Origin: Oceanospirillaceae bacterium UBA7410
GTDB lineage: Bacteria > Pseudomonadota > Gammaproteobacteria > Pseudomonadales > Balneatricaceae
DNA length: 10,307 nt
Direction: 5' to 3'
Assembly (NCBI GenBank): GCA_002470565.1
Contig: DKMQ01000107.1
Coordinates: 1-10,307, forward strand
Positions within the stretch are counted from its first letter, which is position 1, and the number at the start of each line of letters is the position of its first letter. Shown in pieces: positions 1-6,628 of the stretch. A model generated the notes under the pieces. That model was given only the letters and a program-made list of their open reading frames with translations. It ran no database searches and had not been told where the DNA came from. The position numbers and the translations under genes are program-made.

Positions 1-947
1 CCTGGTGGAATGTAAATTTCAGAAGTTTCATTTCTTTCTTGAAATTCACGCGAGCTTAACTCTTCAAATCGAGCTAAACGAGATTTAGATTTAGCTTGGC
101 GGCCTTTTGCGTTACTGCGCACCCAATCTAGCTCCGACTTCACTGCCTTTTCGTGCGACGCTTGTTGACGACCTTCTTGCACCAAACGCGCTTCTTTTTG
201 CTCTAACCAAGACGAATAGTTGCCTTCGTATGGAATACCGTGGCCACGGTCTAACTCAAGGATCCAGCCCGCTGCATTATCAAGGAAATAACGGTCGTGA
301 GTAATAGCCACTACGGTGCCATTGTAATCTACTAGAAAACGTTCTAACCAAGCTACAGATTCAGCATCCAAATGGTTAGTAGGTTCATCTAATAACAACA
401 TATCTGGCTTATTCAATAATAAGCGACACAAAGCCACACGACGACGCTCACCACCAGATAAATGTGCTACATTTTCATCCCAACTTGGCAAGCGTAATGC
501 CTCGGCTGCCACTTCTAGCGTGCGTTCTAAGTTGTGTGCATCCGTGGCTTGTATAATATCTTCTAGCTTGGCTTGCTGCGCGGCAAGTGCATCAAAATCT
601 GCATCAGGTTCAGCATAAGCGGCATAGACTGCATCCAGTGCAGTTAATGCATTTTTAGCTTCAGCAACCCCTTCCTCAACCACTTCACGCACAGTTTTAG
701 AGTCGTCCAACTTAGGCTCTTGCTCTAAGTAACCCACATTAATACCAGGTTGAGGACGGGCTTCACCGTTATATTCTGTGTCAACGCCTGCCATAATACG
801 CAACAAGCTAGATTTACCAGAACCATTTAGGCCTAATACGCCAATTTTTGCCCCTGGAAAAAAAGACAAAGAAATGTCTTTTAAAATTTCTCGCTTGGGA
901 GGAACCACTTTTCCAACCCGATTCATCGTATACACAAACTGCGCCAT
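1..947 (-). CDS. ettA: EttA, energy-dependent translational throttle ABC-F ATPase (C-terminal part beyond window)
   Basis: Only the first 315 residues are in the window; the second ATPase domain lies off the left edge. EttA binds the ribosomal E site and gates the first elongation steps according to ATP/ADP level. The visible part has a Walker A motif (GLNGSGKS, residues 39-46), the ABC signature LSGGE (163-167), Walker B MLLLDE (183-188, with the catalytic Glu at 188 as in E. coli) followed by PTNHLD, and the basic inter-domain linker from about residue 240 (KGRQAKSKSRLARFEEL region). The N-terminus MAQFVYTMNRVGKVVPPK is nearly the same as remembered E. coli EttA, which separates it from Uup, YbiT and YheS. 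The ATG at 947-945 has AGGA six bases upstream. It is divergent from ribA. Confidence 0.97.
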   Translation of the reverse strand, partial: MAQFVYTMNRVGKVVPPKREILKDISLSFFPGAKIGVLGLNGSGKSSLLRIMAGVDTEYNGEARPQPGINVGYLEQEPKLDDSKTVREVVEEGVAEAKNALTALDAVYAAYAEPDADFDALAAQQAKLEDIIQATDAHNLERTLEVAAEALRLPSWDENVAHLSGGERRRVALCRLLLNKPDMLLLDEPTNHLDAESVAWLERFLVDYNGTVVAITHDRYFLDNAAGWILELDRGHGIPYEGNYSSWLEQKEARLVQEGRQQASHEKAVKSELDWVRSNAKGRQAKSKSRLARFEELSSREFQERNETSEIYIPP

Positions 948-979
948 GTGATTTCCTAATCGATTAAAATATATACCCT

Positions 980-985
980 ATTATA
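980..985 (-). promoter_or_regulatory. Candidate -10 element for ettA
   Basis: Read on the minus strand this is a perfect TATAAT, 32 bases upstream of the ettA ATG. No good -35 hexamer is seen 16-19 bases further upstream (only a TTCCCC-like stretch near 1005-1010), so the call rests on the -10 alone. The surroundings are AT-rich, so a chance match is possible. Confidence 0.4.
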
Positions 986-1063
986 CCCTGAGACGTCATT
1001 AAAAGGGGAAAAGCACCCACCATAGTATTTAGCCATCTGCCCACTTGTGATATGGTTTGCAAC

Positions 1064-1077
1064 CCCCACTAAAGGGG
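1064..1077 (+). other. Small C4/G4 inverted repeat upstream of ribA
   Basis: CCCC and GGGG flank the six-base loop ACTAAA, 40 bases before the ribA start. It is too short to be convincing as a terminator, although a TATTTTTAT stretch follows. It does not look like an FMN riboswitch: neither the conserved RFN multi-arm layout nor the length is present. It could be a weak 5' leader hairpin or chance. Confidence 0.25.
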
Positions 1078-1106
1078 ATAGTGTATTTTTATCACCATTG
1101 TTGTTT

Positions 1107-1111
1107 AAGGA
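1107..1111 (+). promoter_or_regulatory. Ribosome binding site of ribA, deciding a GTG start
   Basis: AAGGA lies six bases before the GTG at 1118-1120. This supports the non-ATG start, which also gives a protein of 196 residues, the same length as E. coli RibA. Confidence 0.7.
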
Positions 1112-1117
1112 ATATCT

Positions 1118-1708
1118 GTGCCTACTACCCACGTTGCCTCTTCATTGCTGCCCACCCCTTACGGCACTTTCGATATGCATGGTTTTGCCGATAGCGAAAC
1201 TAATAAGGAACATTTAGCCCTCAGTATGGGCGACCTCGCCAGTGGTGGTGCTGTGCTTACTCGTTTGCACTCAGAATGTTTAACAGGCGATGCTTTGTTT
1301 AGTATGCGTTGTGATTGTGGGTATCAGTTACAAGAAGCTTTAAAACGCATTGCTGCAGAAGGCCGTGGTGTGGTTTTATATTTGCGCCAGGAAGGCCGTG
1401 GCATCGGTTTAGTCAACAAGATAAAAGCTTACAACTTGCAAGACCAAGGCGCTGATACTGTAGAAGCTAACGAAAAACTAGGTTTTGACGCAGACATGCG
1501 TGAGTACGGTATGACCAAAGATATGCTTGGTCACCTCAACGTGAAATCTGTGCGGTTGATGACCAATAATCCACGAAAAATCCAAGCTCTCACAGAACTT
1601 GGCATTAAAGTCGAACAACGCCAAGCATTAGAGGTAGGTGAAAACAGTCATAACGAAGCTTACCTAGCTACTAAAGCAAACAAGCTAAACCATTTATTTG
1701 GTCAATAG
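1118..1708 (+). CDS. ribA: GTP cyclohydrolase II
   Basis: This cytosolic enzyme opens the imidazole ring of GTP, releasing formate and pyrophosphate, to give the first dedicated intermediate of riboflavin synthesis. The 196-residue protein is a stand-alone GCH II with no DHBP synthase domain. Zinc ligands Cys54, Cys65 and Cys67 are present in [17 protein letters not shown], together with the RQEGRGIGL loop (90-98), Tyr105, and the Asp126/Arg128 pair; all match remembered E. coli numbering. The C-terminal half carries LMTNNPRK (147-154). The start is GTG, set by an AAGGA site. It is a single gene on the plus strand, divergent from ettA and convergent with dxs, whose stop codon lies inside the ribA coding sequence (15-bp overlap). 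No riboswitch is seen upstream. Confidence 0.97.
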   Translation: MPTTHVASSLLPTPYGTFDMHGFADSETNKEHLALSMGDLASGGAVLTRLHSECLTGDALFSMRCDCGYQLQEALKRIAAEGRGVVLYLRQEGRGIGLVNKIKAYNLQDQGADTVEANEKLGFDADMREYGMTKDMLGHLNVKSVRLMTNNPRKIQALTELGIKVEQRQALEVGENSHNEAYLATKANKLNHLFGQ

Positions 1709-3493
1709 TTGCGCTTGCCAAAGCTTAATCTTTGCTGTCATTGCAAGTTCAGATAGCTGAGTATCGTGCAACACTTGCTCACGAGTACCATGGGCCAGTT
1801 CCCTATCCTCATGCCCTAGGGATAAAAGCCTAACCTGAGTTTCTTGCTTAACTAGCCACTCACTTACAGCAGAACCTGCACCACCGATACAGCTATGATC
1901 CTCTATGGTCACGAAGCCATTATGTTGCTTAAGCAACTTTTCTAACAAAGCCTCATCCAGTGGTTTTACAAAACGCATGTCCACCAAAGTGGCATCTAAT
2001 GTGGTTGCAACAGCTATAGCTTTGTCTAATAAGGCACCAAAGTTGAGTATAGCGATACCACTAGATTTATCTGTGGTTCGAAGCAACTGGCCTTTACCCA
2101 GCTCTACAGGAGCACTTAAAAGTGCTGCATCAAAAGCTTCACCTCGGGGGTAGCGCACGGCAACAGGGCCAATGTACGCATAAGCAAAGTCTAGCATGGC
2201 ATGAGTTTCCAAAGCGGTACTTGGAGTCATCACAACTAAATTGGGTAAACATCGTAAAAATGCCAGATCATAGGCACCTGTATGCGTAGCTCCGTCCTCT
2301 CCCACTACTCCAGCTCGATCAATAGCTAATAATATATCTAATTTTTGCAGGGCAATGTCATGAATCAGTTGATCATAACCACGCTGTAAAAAAGTAGAAT
2401 ATATAGCTACCACAGGCTTTGCACCCTCACAGGCCATGCCTGCAGCTAAAGTAATGGCATGTTGTTCTGCTATAGCCACATCAAACAAACGTGCACCAAA
2501 CTCTTTAGCAAAGGGCACAAGACCAGAGCCACCTACCATAGCCGGTGTAATAGCCATCAGCCGATCATCCTCACGGGCTTTTTGACAAATCCACTGACCA
2601 AAAATTTGGGCAAAAGTAGGGGATTTTTTATTGAATGTAGGCGACCCAGGTAGCTTTTGAATGGGATCAATTTTTGCCAACGCATGATAACCCACAGGGT
2701 CACTCTGTGCTGGCCCATAGCCTTTGCCTTTTAAGGTGTGGATATGTAATAACTTTGGCCCAGAAAGGCTTAATAAGTGACTAATATTAGACATTAACTC
2801 AGGTAAATCATGTCCATCTACAGGCCCACGATAGGTAAAACCAAGGGCCGTAAACCATTGGGATGGCCCTCCGTAGCCCTGCTGATCATCTAAAAAAGTA
2901 GCTAGCCCGCCCAGGTTTTCATCAATCGCCATGTCATTATCATTAACAATAATAAGAGCATTTGCTTGGCAATGGGCCATATGATTTAGTGCTTCAAACG
3001 CCATACCGGCTGTCAGCGCTCCATCTCCAATCACAGCTACATGCTGTGCCAATGGGTTTTTACTGGCCAACACCATACCTAATAAAGCACTAATTGAGGT
3101 GCTGGCATGGCCCACACCAAACGTATCAAATGGGCTTTCGTCACGTTTAGGAAATGGCGCTAGACCACCGCTTTGACGCATGCTCAACATAGAGTTTTTT
3201 CGCCCAGTCAGCATTTTATGTGGATAGGCTTGGTGACCCACATCCCATATTAGCCTATCAGTAGGCGTGTCCAGTAAATAATGTAACGCAATGGTCAGCT
3301 CTATTACACCTAGACCGGCACCTAAGTGACCACCTGTTTGGCCTACGCTATATAGTAATGCTAAACGCAGCTCATAAGCTAACTGAGGGAGTTGTTCGCA
3401 AGTGAGTTTACGCAAATCATTTACACCATCCACTGTATCAAACAAATCAGTAGTAGGAGGGTGCTGTGGAATGGTTAGGATAGTGGGAAACAT
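1694..3493 (-). CDS. dxs: 1-deoxy-D-xylulose-5-phosphate synthase
   Basis: This thiamine-diphosphate enzyme condenses pyruvate with glyceraldehyde 3-phosphate, the entry step of the MEP isoprenoid pathway. The product is also a precursor of thiamine and pyridoxal phosphate. With the ATG at 3493 as residue 1 (599 residues) one sees the [12 protein letters not shown] block (about 82-93), His56 in the SGH-like TGGHLGAG, the ThDP motif GDG (156-158) with NDN (184-186), the catalytic Glu343 in AEQH, DRAG (392-395) and the C-terminal transketolase domain with [16 protein letters not shown] directly before the ATG (3496-3494) could also start the protein. It is the last gene of the yggT-xseB-ispA-dxs run, and the ispA TAG is one base before the GTG. 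Oddity: the linker after ENLG (196-216) is about 30 residues shorter than in E. coli Dxs. Confidence 0.97.
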   Translation of the reverse strand: MFPTILTIPQHPPTTDLFDTVDGVNDLRKLTCEQLPQLAYELRLALLYSVGQTGGHLGAGLGVIELTIALHYLLDTPTDRLIWDVGHQAYPHKMLTGRKNSMLSMRQSGGLAPFPKRDESPFDTFGVGHASTSISALLGMVLASKNPLAQHVAVIGDGALTAGMAFEALNHMAHCQANALIIVNDNDMAIDENLGGLATFLDDQQGYGGPSQWFTALGFTYRGPVDGHDLPELMSNISHLLSLSGPKLLHIHTLKGKGYGPAQSDPVGYHALAKIDPIQKLPGSPTFNKKSPTFAQIFGQWICQKAREDDRLMAITPAMVGGSGLVPFAKEFGARLFDVAIAEQHAITLAAGMACEGAKPVVAIYSTFLQRGYDQLIHDIALQKLDILLAIDRAGVVGEDGATHTGAYDLAFLRCLPNLVVMTPSTALETHAMLDFAYAYIGPVAVRYPRGEAFDAALLSAPVELGKGQLLRTTDKSSGIAILNFGALLDKAIAVATTLDATLVDMRFVKPLDEALLEKLLKQHNGFVTIEDHSCIGGAGSAVSEWLVKQETQVRLLSLGHEDRELAHGTREQVLHDTQLSELAMTAKIKLWQAQLLTK

Positions 3494-3497
3494 CACA

Positions 3498-4394
3498 CTA
3501 ATGCTTTCGAGTAACGATGAAGTCTGCCAACCAGATTAAAGGTTGTGCAGCTTCGCCAAATATTTGTACATTGCTGATGGCCTCATGATGTAATTGACCC
3601 AAACGCTCTTTAGCTGCAGCCATGCCAAGTAATGCTGGGTAAGTTGATTTTTCATTAATAACATCAGAGCCTTGCGCTTTACCTAGGGTAGCGGTGTCAC
3701 TCTCAATATCTAAAATATCATCTTGCACCTGAAAGGCTAGACCAATCGCTTGAGCATAGTGACGCAAACAATCAAGCTGAATGTCAGTTACATGGCTGCA
3801 TGATAAGGCACCAAGCTCTACACTAGCGCCAATTAAGGCACCAGTTTTTAGCTCGTGTAAACGCTCTAATTGGGCTAGATCTATAGTATTATGTCCGGCC
3901 GCCATGTCCAGCATTTGCCCGGCAACCATACCTTTAGCTCCAGAAGCTTTGGCTAAACATGTCACCATAGCCAAACATTGTGTGGTACTGATTTGAGCAC
4001 CATGGGCTTGGGCTAGCAATTCAAATGCTAAGGCTTGCAAGGCGTCACCTGCTAAAATCGCAGTGGCTTCATCAAAGGCAATGTGGCAGCTAGGCTTGCC
4101 CCTGCGTAGAGCATCATCATCCATGGCAGGCAGATCATCATGAATCAAAGAGTAGGCATGTATCGCTTCAACTGCACAAGCTAAGGGGTCTAAAGCAACG
4201 CCCTGTACGCCACATGCACGGGCAGCACCATACACCAAAGCTGCTCTTACTCGCTTGCCACCTTGTCCAGCACTGTAGGCCATAGCTTCAGACAGAATTT
4301 CACTAGCTCTGTTCTCAGAAATAGCTGTATTGAGCGTTTTTTCGACACGTAGCTTAGAATGACTTAAAAACTCATCCAGTGAATTGAATCGCAA
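3498..4394 (-). CDS. ispA: Farnesyl diphosphate synthase (geranyltranstransferase)
   Basis: This class I polyprenyl synthase joins isopentenyl diphosphate to DMAPP and then to geranyl diphosphate, giving farnesyl diphosphate for ubiquinone, undecaprenyl phosphate and heme O side chains. The 298-residue protein (E. coli IspA is 299) shows GGKRVR (45-50), the first aspartate-rich motif DDLPAMDDD (86-94), HKTG-like LKTGALI (182-188) and the second aspartate-rich motif QDDILD (224-229), followed by TLGKAQGSD and KSTYPALLG. The start is TTG, with AAGGAG eight bases upstream overlapping the xseB 3' end; no in-frame ATG occurs before residue 38. Only two bases separate it from the xseB stop and one base from the GTG that precedes the dxs ATG, so translational coupling is likely. 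Confidence 0.97.
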   Translation of the reverse strand: MRFNSLDEFLSHSKLRVEKTLNTAISENRASEILSEAMAYSAGQGGKRVRAALVYGAARACGVQGVALDPLACAVEAIHAYSLIHDDLPAMDDDALRRGKPSCHIAFDEATAILAGDALQALAFELLAQAHGAQISTTQCLAMVTCLAKASGAKGMVAGQMLDMAAGHNTIDLAQLERLHELKTGALIGASVELGALSCSHVTDIQLDCLRHYAQAIGLAFQVQDDILDIESDTATLGKAQGSDVINEKSTYPALLGMAAAKERLGQLHHEAISNVQIFGEAAQPLIWLADFIVTRKH

Positions 4395-4396
4395 CC

Positions 4397-4642
4397 TTAG
4401 GACTCCTTACTAAAGGGTTGCTCAACCACTTTTCCTTGAGCATCTTGCATCAACACATTAACTTTTTGTTCAGCTTGCGCCAAGGCAGTTTGGCAACCTC
4501 TTGTTAATGAAATACCACGTTCAAAAGCAGCTAAAGAGTTTTCTAGGGTTAAGTCCCCTTGCTCCATTTGCTGTACTAAAGCTTCTAATTCAGCCAAAGA
4601 CGCTTCGAAATTAAATGCACTGACCTGTTCTTTTTTAGTCAT
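4397..4642 (-). CDS. xseB: Exodeoxyribonuclease VII small subunit
   Basis: XseB is the small subunit of exonuclease VII, binding in several copies to the large subunit XseA, which degrades single-stranded DNA to oligonucleotides. The 81-residue protein has the family hallmarks: FEASLAELEALVQQMEQGDL (12-31), then LENSLAAFERGISL (33-46) and a second helix with LAQAEQKVNVL (54-64), together forming an antiparallel helical hairpin. The length matches E. coli XseB (80). The ATG follows directly on the TAA of the yggT gene (TAAATG), and ispA begins two bases after its own stop. The xseB-ispA-dxs order is the usual gammaproteobacterial one; xseA is not in the window. Confidence 0.96.
   Translation of the reverse strand: MTKKEQVSAFNFEASLAELEALVQQMEQGDLTLENSLAAFERGISLTRGCQTALAQAEQKVNVLMQDAQGKVVEQPFSKES
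4403..4408 (-). promoter_or_regulatory. Ribosome binding site deciding the TTG start of ispA
   Basis: AAGGAG on the minus strand, eight bases before the TTG at 4394-4392, lies inside the last codons of xseB. It is the main reason to accept the rare TTG start. Confidence 0.75.
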
Positions 4643-5224
4643 TTATAACCCCAATACCAAGCCACTAGGCATACCAAAGGTAGACGCCATATTTCGAATC
4701 ACTAGCTCATCTACTAAATTAATCATTATAAATACCAAAATAGGTGAAAAATCTAACCCCCCAATATTAGGCAACATACGTCGTACTGGAGCCATAACCG
4801 GTTCTGTAAGCTGATGTAATAAATGGGCTCCAGGATGTCTAGTTTGAGGAGCCAGCCAACTTAAAACGATGCCCGCAAGCACCGCAAAAAATAATAAATC
4901 AAGCGTTTGAGATGCCACACCAATGAGACTCCAAACTACTAAGCTCATTGGGTTTGGCAGATCAAACCCTACAATTAAGAGTACCGCAACTATTAATAGC
5001 AGCTGCACTAAGACAGCCAATGCTAAAGTAGGCAGGCTCAGCCTTCCTGTACGTGGCATTACCTTTTGCAAAACCACAACAAATGGTTGAGTTAGTTTCA
5101 CTACCGCTTGAGCTAAAGGATTATAAAAATCAGCCTTAACAAGCTGTAACATAAACCTTACGATAACGATCGTAAGGTACAAACCAAAAACGCTTTGTAC
5201 TAAAAAAATACCTGCATTTGCCAT
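4643..5224 (-). CDS. yggT: YggT family integral membrane protein
   Basis: The 193 residues contain two copies of the YGGT domain. Each has hydrophobic helices followed by a basic, proline-containing segment: NPLAQAVVKLTQPFVVVLQKVMP (about 35-57) and HPGAHLLHQLTEPVMAPVRRMLP (about 130-152). Hydrophobic stretches at about 5-27, 63-87, 95-125 and 160-178 indicate several inner-membrane spans; there is no cleavable signal peptide. The molecular role is not established; relatives are linked to osmotic tolerance in E. coli and to membrane organisation or division in plants and other bacteria. In many gammaproteobacteria the gene follows proC, which is absent here. Instead it heads the run into xseB, ispA and dxs, sharing a TAAATG junction with xseB. 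The family call is secure; the biochemical function is unknown. Confidence 0.93.
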   Translation of the reverse strand: MANAGIFLVQSVFGLYLTIVIVRFMLQLVKADFYNPLAQAVVKLTQPFVVVLQKVMPRTGRLSLPTLALAVLVQLLLIVAVLLIVGFDLPNPMSLVVWSLIGVASQTLDLLFFAVLAGIVLSWLAPQTRHPGAHLLHQLTEPVMAPVRRMLPNIGGLDFSPILVFIMINLVDELVIRNMASTFGMPSGLVLGL

Positions 5225-5278
5225 GATAAAACAACGCCCTTAATAAACTTCAGTTAACTTTGCCAAGTGTCTCATATT

Positions 5279-5300
5279 GAATGCATTCGCACTACTAGTG
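5279..5300. repeat. Two adjacent short palindromes between ygfF and yggT
   Basis: GAATGCATTC (5279-5288) is a perfect 10-bp palindrome. CACTACTAGTG (5290-5300) is a perfect dyad of five-base arms around one base. They are one base apart in the 95-bp gap that must hold any promoter of the yggT operon. No T-run follows on the minus strand, so this does not read as an intrinsic terminator of ygfF. An operator is possible, and so is chance. Confidence 0.3.
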
Positions 5301-5319
5301 ATGCCAGTAAACAGATTAC

Positions 5320-6063
5320 TCAACGTCCACCTGCTACTTCTATAAATGAACCTGTCACATAAGACGCCTCTGCAGATAATAGCCAAGCCACTGCATTAGC
5401 CACTTCTACAGGCTGTCCACCACGCCCCATTGGAATGGTAGGCTTGATACGCTCAATACGATTGGGCTCGCCGCCATCAGTATGCATATCTGTATCAATA
5501 AATCCTGGGCGTACACAATTAACTCGAATAGCTTCTCTAGCTACTTCTAAAGATAAACCGCGGGTTAACGTATCTATAGCGCCTTTACTGGCGGCATAAT
5601 CCACATATTCAAACGCAGATCCAAGCCTTGCTGCAGCAGAAGAAACATTGACGATAGCGCCACCTTGCCCACCATGTTTAAGTGCCATACGCTTAACAGC
5701 TTCCTTACAACATAAAAAGTAGCTAGTAACATTAGTGCTAAGTAATTGATTTATGCGCTGCGCATCCATCTGCTCTACCAGCATCTGGGGCAGCAAAATA
5801 CCCGCATTATTAACCAACCCAGTTAATGGTCCTAATTGCTCATCCATGGTGTTAAATAAATCTACCACTTGTTGCTCTTGAGACACATCGGCCTGCACTG
5901 CTATGGCTTTAACGCCTTGCTGTGTTAGATCGACTACCAGCTGGTGCGCTAGGTCTTTTTGTGTGTGATAGTTAATACAGACATTATGGCCCTTTGCAGC
6001 TAAAACCCGCGCCGTAGCCTCGCCAATACCGCGGCTAGCTCCTGTGATTAGAATATTACCCAT
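5320..6063 (-). CDS. ygfF: YgfF-like SDR family NAD(P)-dependent oxidoreductase
   Basis: This is a classical short-chain dehydrogenase/reductase, cytosolic, substrate unknown. From the ATG at 6063 the protein has 247 residues, equal to remembered E. coli YgfF and collinear over the whole length. Seen are the nucleotide-binding TGASRGIG (7-14), NNAG (85-88), the active-site Asn111 in STNVTSYFLCC, Ser141/Ser142, and the catalytic YAASK (Tyr156, Lys160), followed by RPGFIDTDMH (185-194) and the C-terminal YVTGSFIEVAGG. The absence of an acidic residue right after beta-2 (NYHT) leaves the NAD versus NADP choice open. GGAG six bases upstream fixes this start; a GTG at 6105 would add 14 residues but lacks such support. 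FabG is the main alternative, made unlikely by the YgfF-specific ASKGAIDTL and GGEPNR segments. Confidence 0.93.
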   Translation of the reverse strand: MGNILITGASRGIGEATARVLAAKGHNVCINYHTQKDLAHQLVVDLTQQGVKAIAVQADVSQEQQVVDLFNTMDEQLGPLTGLVNNAGILLPQMLVEQMDAQRINQLLSTNVTSYFLCCKEAVKRMALKHGGQGGAIVNVSSAAARLGSAFEYVDYAASKGAIDTLTRGLSLEVAREAIRVNCVRPGFIDTDMHTDGGEPNRIERIKPTIPMGRGGQPVEVANAVAWLLSAEASYVTGSFIEVAGGR

Positions 6064-6069
6064 TGACTG

Positions 6070-6073
6070 CTCC
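6070..6073 (-). promoter_or_regulatory. Ribosome binding site deciding the ygfF start
   Basis: GGAG on the minus strand lies six bases before the ATG at 6063. It falls inside the longer reading frame that begins at the GTG at 6105, which argues for the shorter protein starting at the conserved MGNILITGAS. Confidence 0.65.
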
Positions 6074-6078
6074 AGTGG

Positions 6079-6126
6079 TGCGCTTATGTTTTTACTTTTT
6101 AACACGAATCACGCACAATAAGCGCA
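6079..6126. repeat. Interrupted 9-bp inverted repeat in the ygfF/DUF4426 divergent region
   Basis: TGCGCTTAT (6079-6087) and ATAAGCGCA (6118-6126) are exact reverse complements separated by 30 bases; arm centres are 39 bp apart. The left arm lies just upstream of the ygfF ribosome binding site. The layout would suit paired operator half-sites acting on both divergent genes. A 9-bp match within about 100 bp is unlikely at one given place but not rare over a whole genome. Confidence 0.4.
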
Positions 6127-6135
6127 TCATCAACG

Positions 6136-6153
6136 GTCCTTTGATCATGGGAC
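6136..6153. repeat. 18-bp imperfect dyad upstream of the DUF4426 gene
   Basis: GTCC, two bases, TGATCA, two bases, GGAC: 14 of 18 positions are symmetric about the centre. It lies 18 bases before the DUF4426 start codon, between it and the 9-bp inverted repeat. A compact dyad at this place could be a repressor site, but no family consensus is recognised. Confidence 0.35.
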
Positions 6154-6171
6154 AACTAAAGTGAGCATTTT

Positions 6172-6627
6172 ATGAAACCTATACGCAATCTTAGTGCCAT
6201 CTCTTGCTCATTACTAGCCTCACTAGCACTTTCATGGGCACTGCCTAGTTACGCCGAGCAAGTCATACAGAGCCAAAAGTATGACATCCATTACAATGCT
6301 TTTAATACCATGATGGTTACCCCAGATACGGCTCAAAATTATGGTTTCACCCGCGCCAGAAACCGTGCTTTGCTAAACATCTCAGTCTTGGATGCCGCTA
6401 CACAAAAAGCATTGCCAGCAGTAGTGACTGGCACTCGAACTAATATTGTTGGGCAAGTTTTACCGCTAGATTTTCAACAAATTAAAGAAGAAAACGCCAT
6501 CTATTACATTGCACAATTACGTTTCACTGAAGAAGAGATGTGGCGCTTTGAACTACAGATACAGCCTGACTTGAATGCCAAGCCAATCCCATTAAAGTTT
6601 AGTCAGATTTTTTATTTAGAGCAGTAG
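6172..6627 (+). CDS. DUF4426 domain protein, exported, function unknown
   Basis: The 151-residue precursor begins with a Sec signal peptide: a basic N-terminus (MKPIR), a hydrophobic core (about 8-24) and a likely cut after SYA at residue 28. The mature part matches DUF4426: YDIHYNAFNTMMVTPDTAQNYG (37-58), then RARNRALLNISVLD (61-74), and later LDFQQIKEENAIYYIAQLRF. It is presumably periplasmic; no lipobox cysteine follows the signal and no catalytic motif is recognisable. A weak GTGAG six bases upstream serves the ATG. The family is typically found close to rdgB and hemW in Pseudomonas-like genomes, as here. In this window it lies on the opposite strand from both and converges on hemW with one base between the stop codons. 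Family call good, function unknown. Confidence 0.88.
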   Translation: MKPIRNLSAISCSLLASLALSWALPSYAEQVIQSQKYDIHYNAFNTMMVTPDTAQNYGFTRARNRALLNISVLDAATQKALPAVVTGTRTNIVGQVLPLDFQQIKEENAIYYIAQLRFTEEEMWRFELQIQPDLNAKPIPLKFSQIFYLEQ

Positions 6628-6628
6628 T

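Noticed and set aside
107..304. Plus-strand open frame of 65 codons inside ettA
   Set aside because: It is antisense to strongly conserved EttA coding sequence, has no recognisable motif and no convincing ribosome binding site.
1040..1090. Sigma-70 promoter for ribA (TTGCAA near 1057 with TATTTT near 1084)
   Set aside because: The spacing would be 21 bases and no better pair was found, so I do not call it.
948..1117. Possible FMN riboswitch upstream of ribA
   Set aside because: The gap is 170 bp shared with the ettA promoter, and I see only one small C4/G4 hairpin, not the conserved RFN-element arms.
1905..2153. Plus-strand open frame antisense to dxs (also 2459-2653)
   Set aside because: Both are shadows of the conserved dxs frame with low-complexity serine/lysine-rich translations and no family resemblance.
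3781..3996. Plus-strand open frame antisense to ispA
   Set aside because: It lies opposite conserved IspA sequence and its translation resembles nothing known.
6064..6105. N-terminal extension of ygfF from a GTG at 6105
   Set aside because: It would add 14 non-conserved residues before MGNILITGAS; the GGAG at 6070-6073 points to the ATG at 6063.
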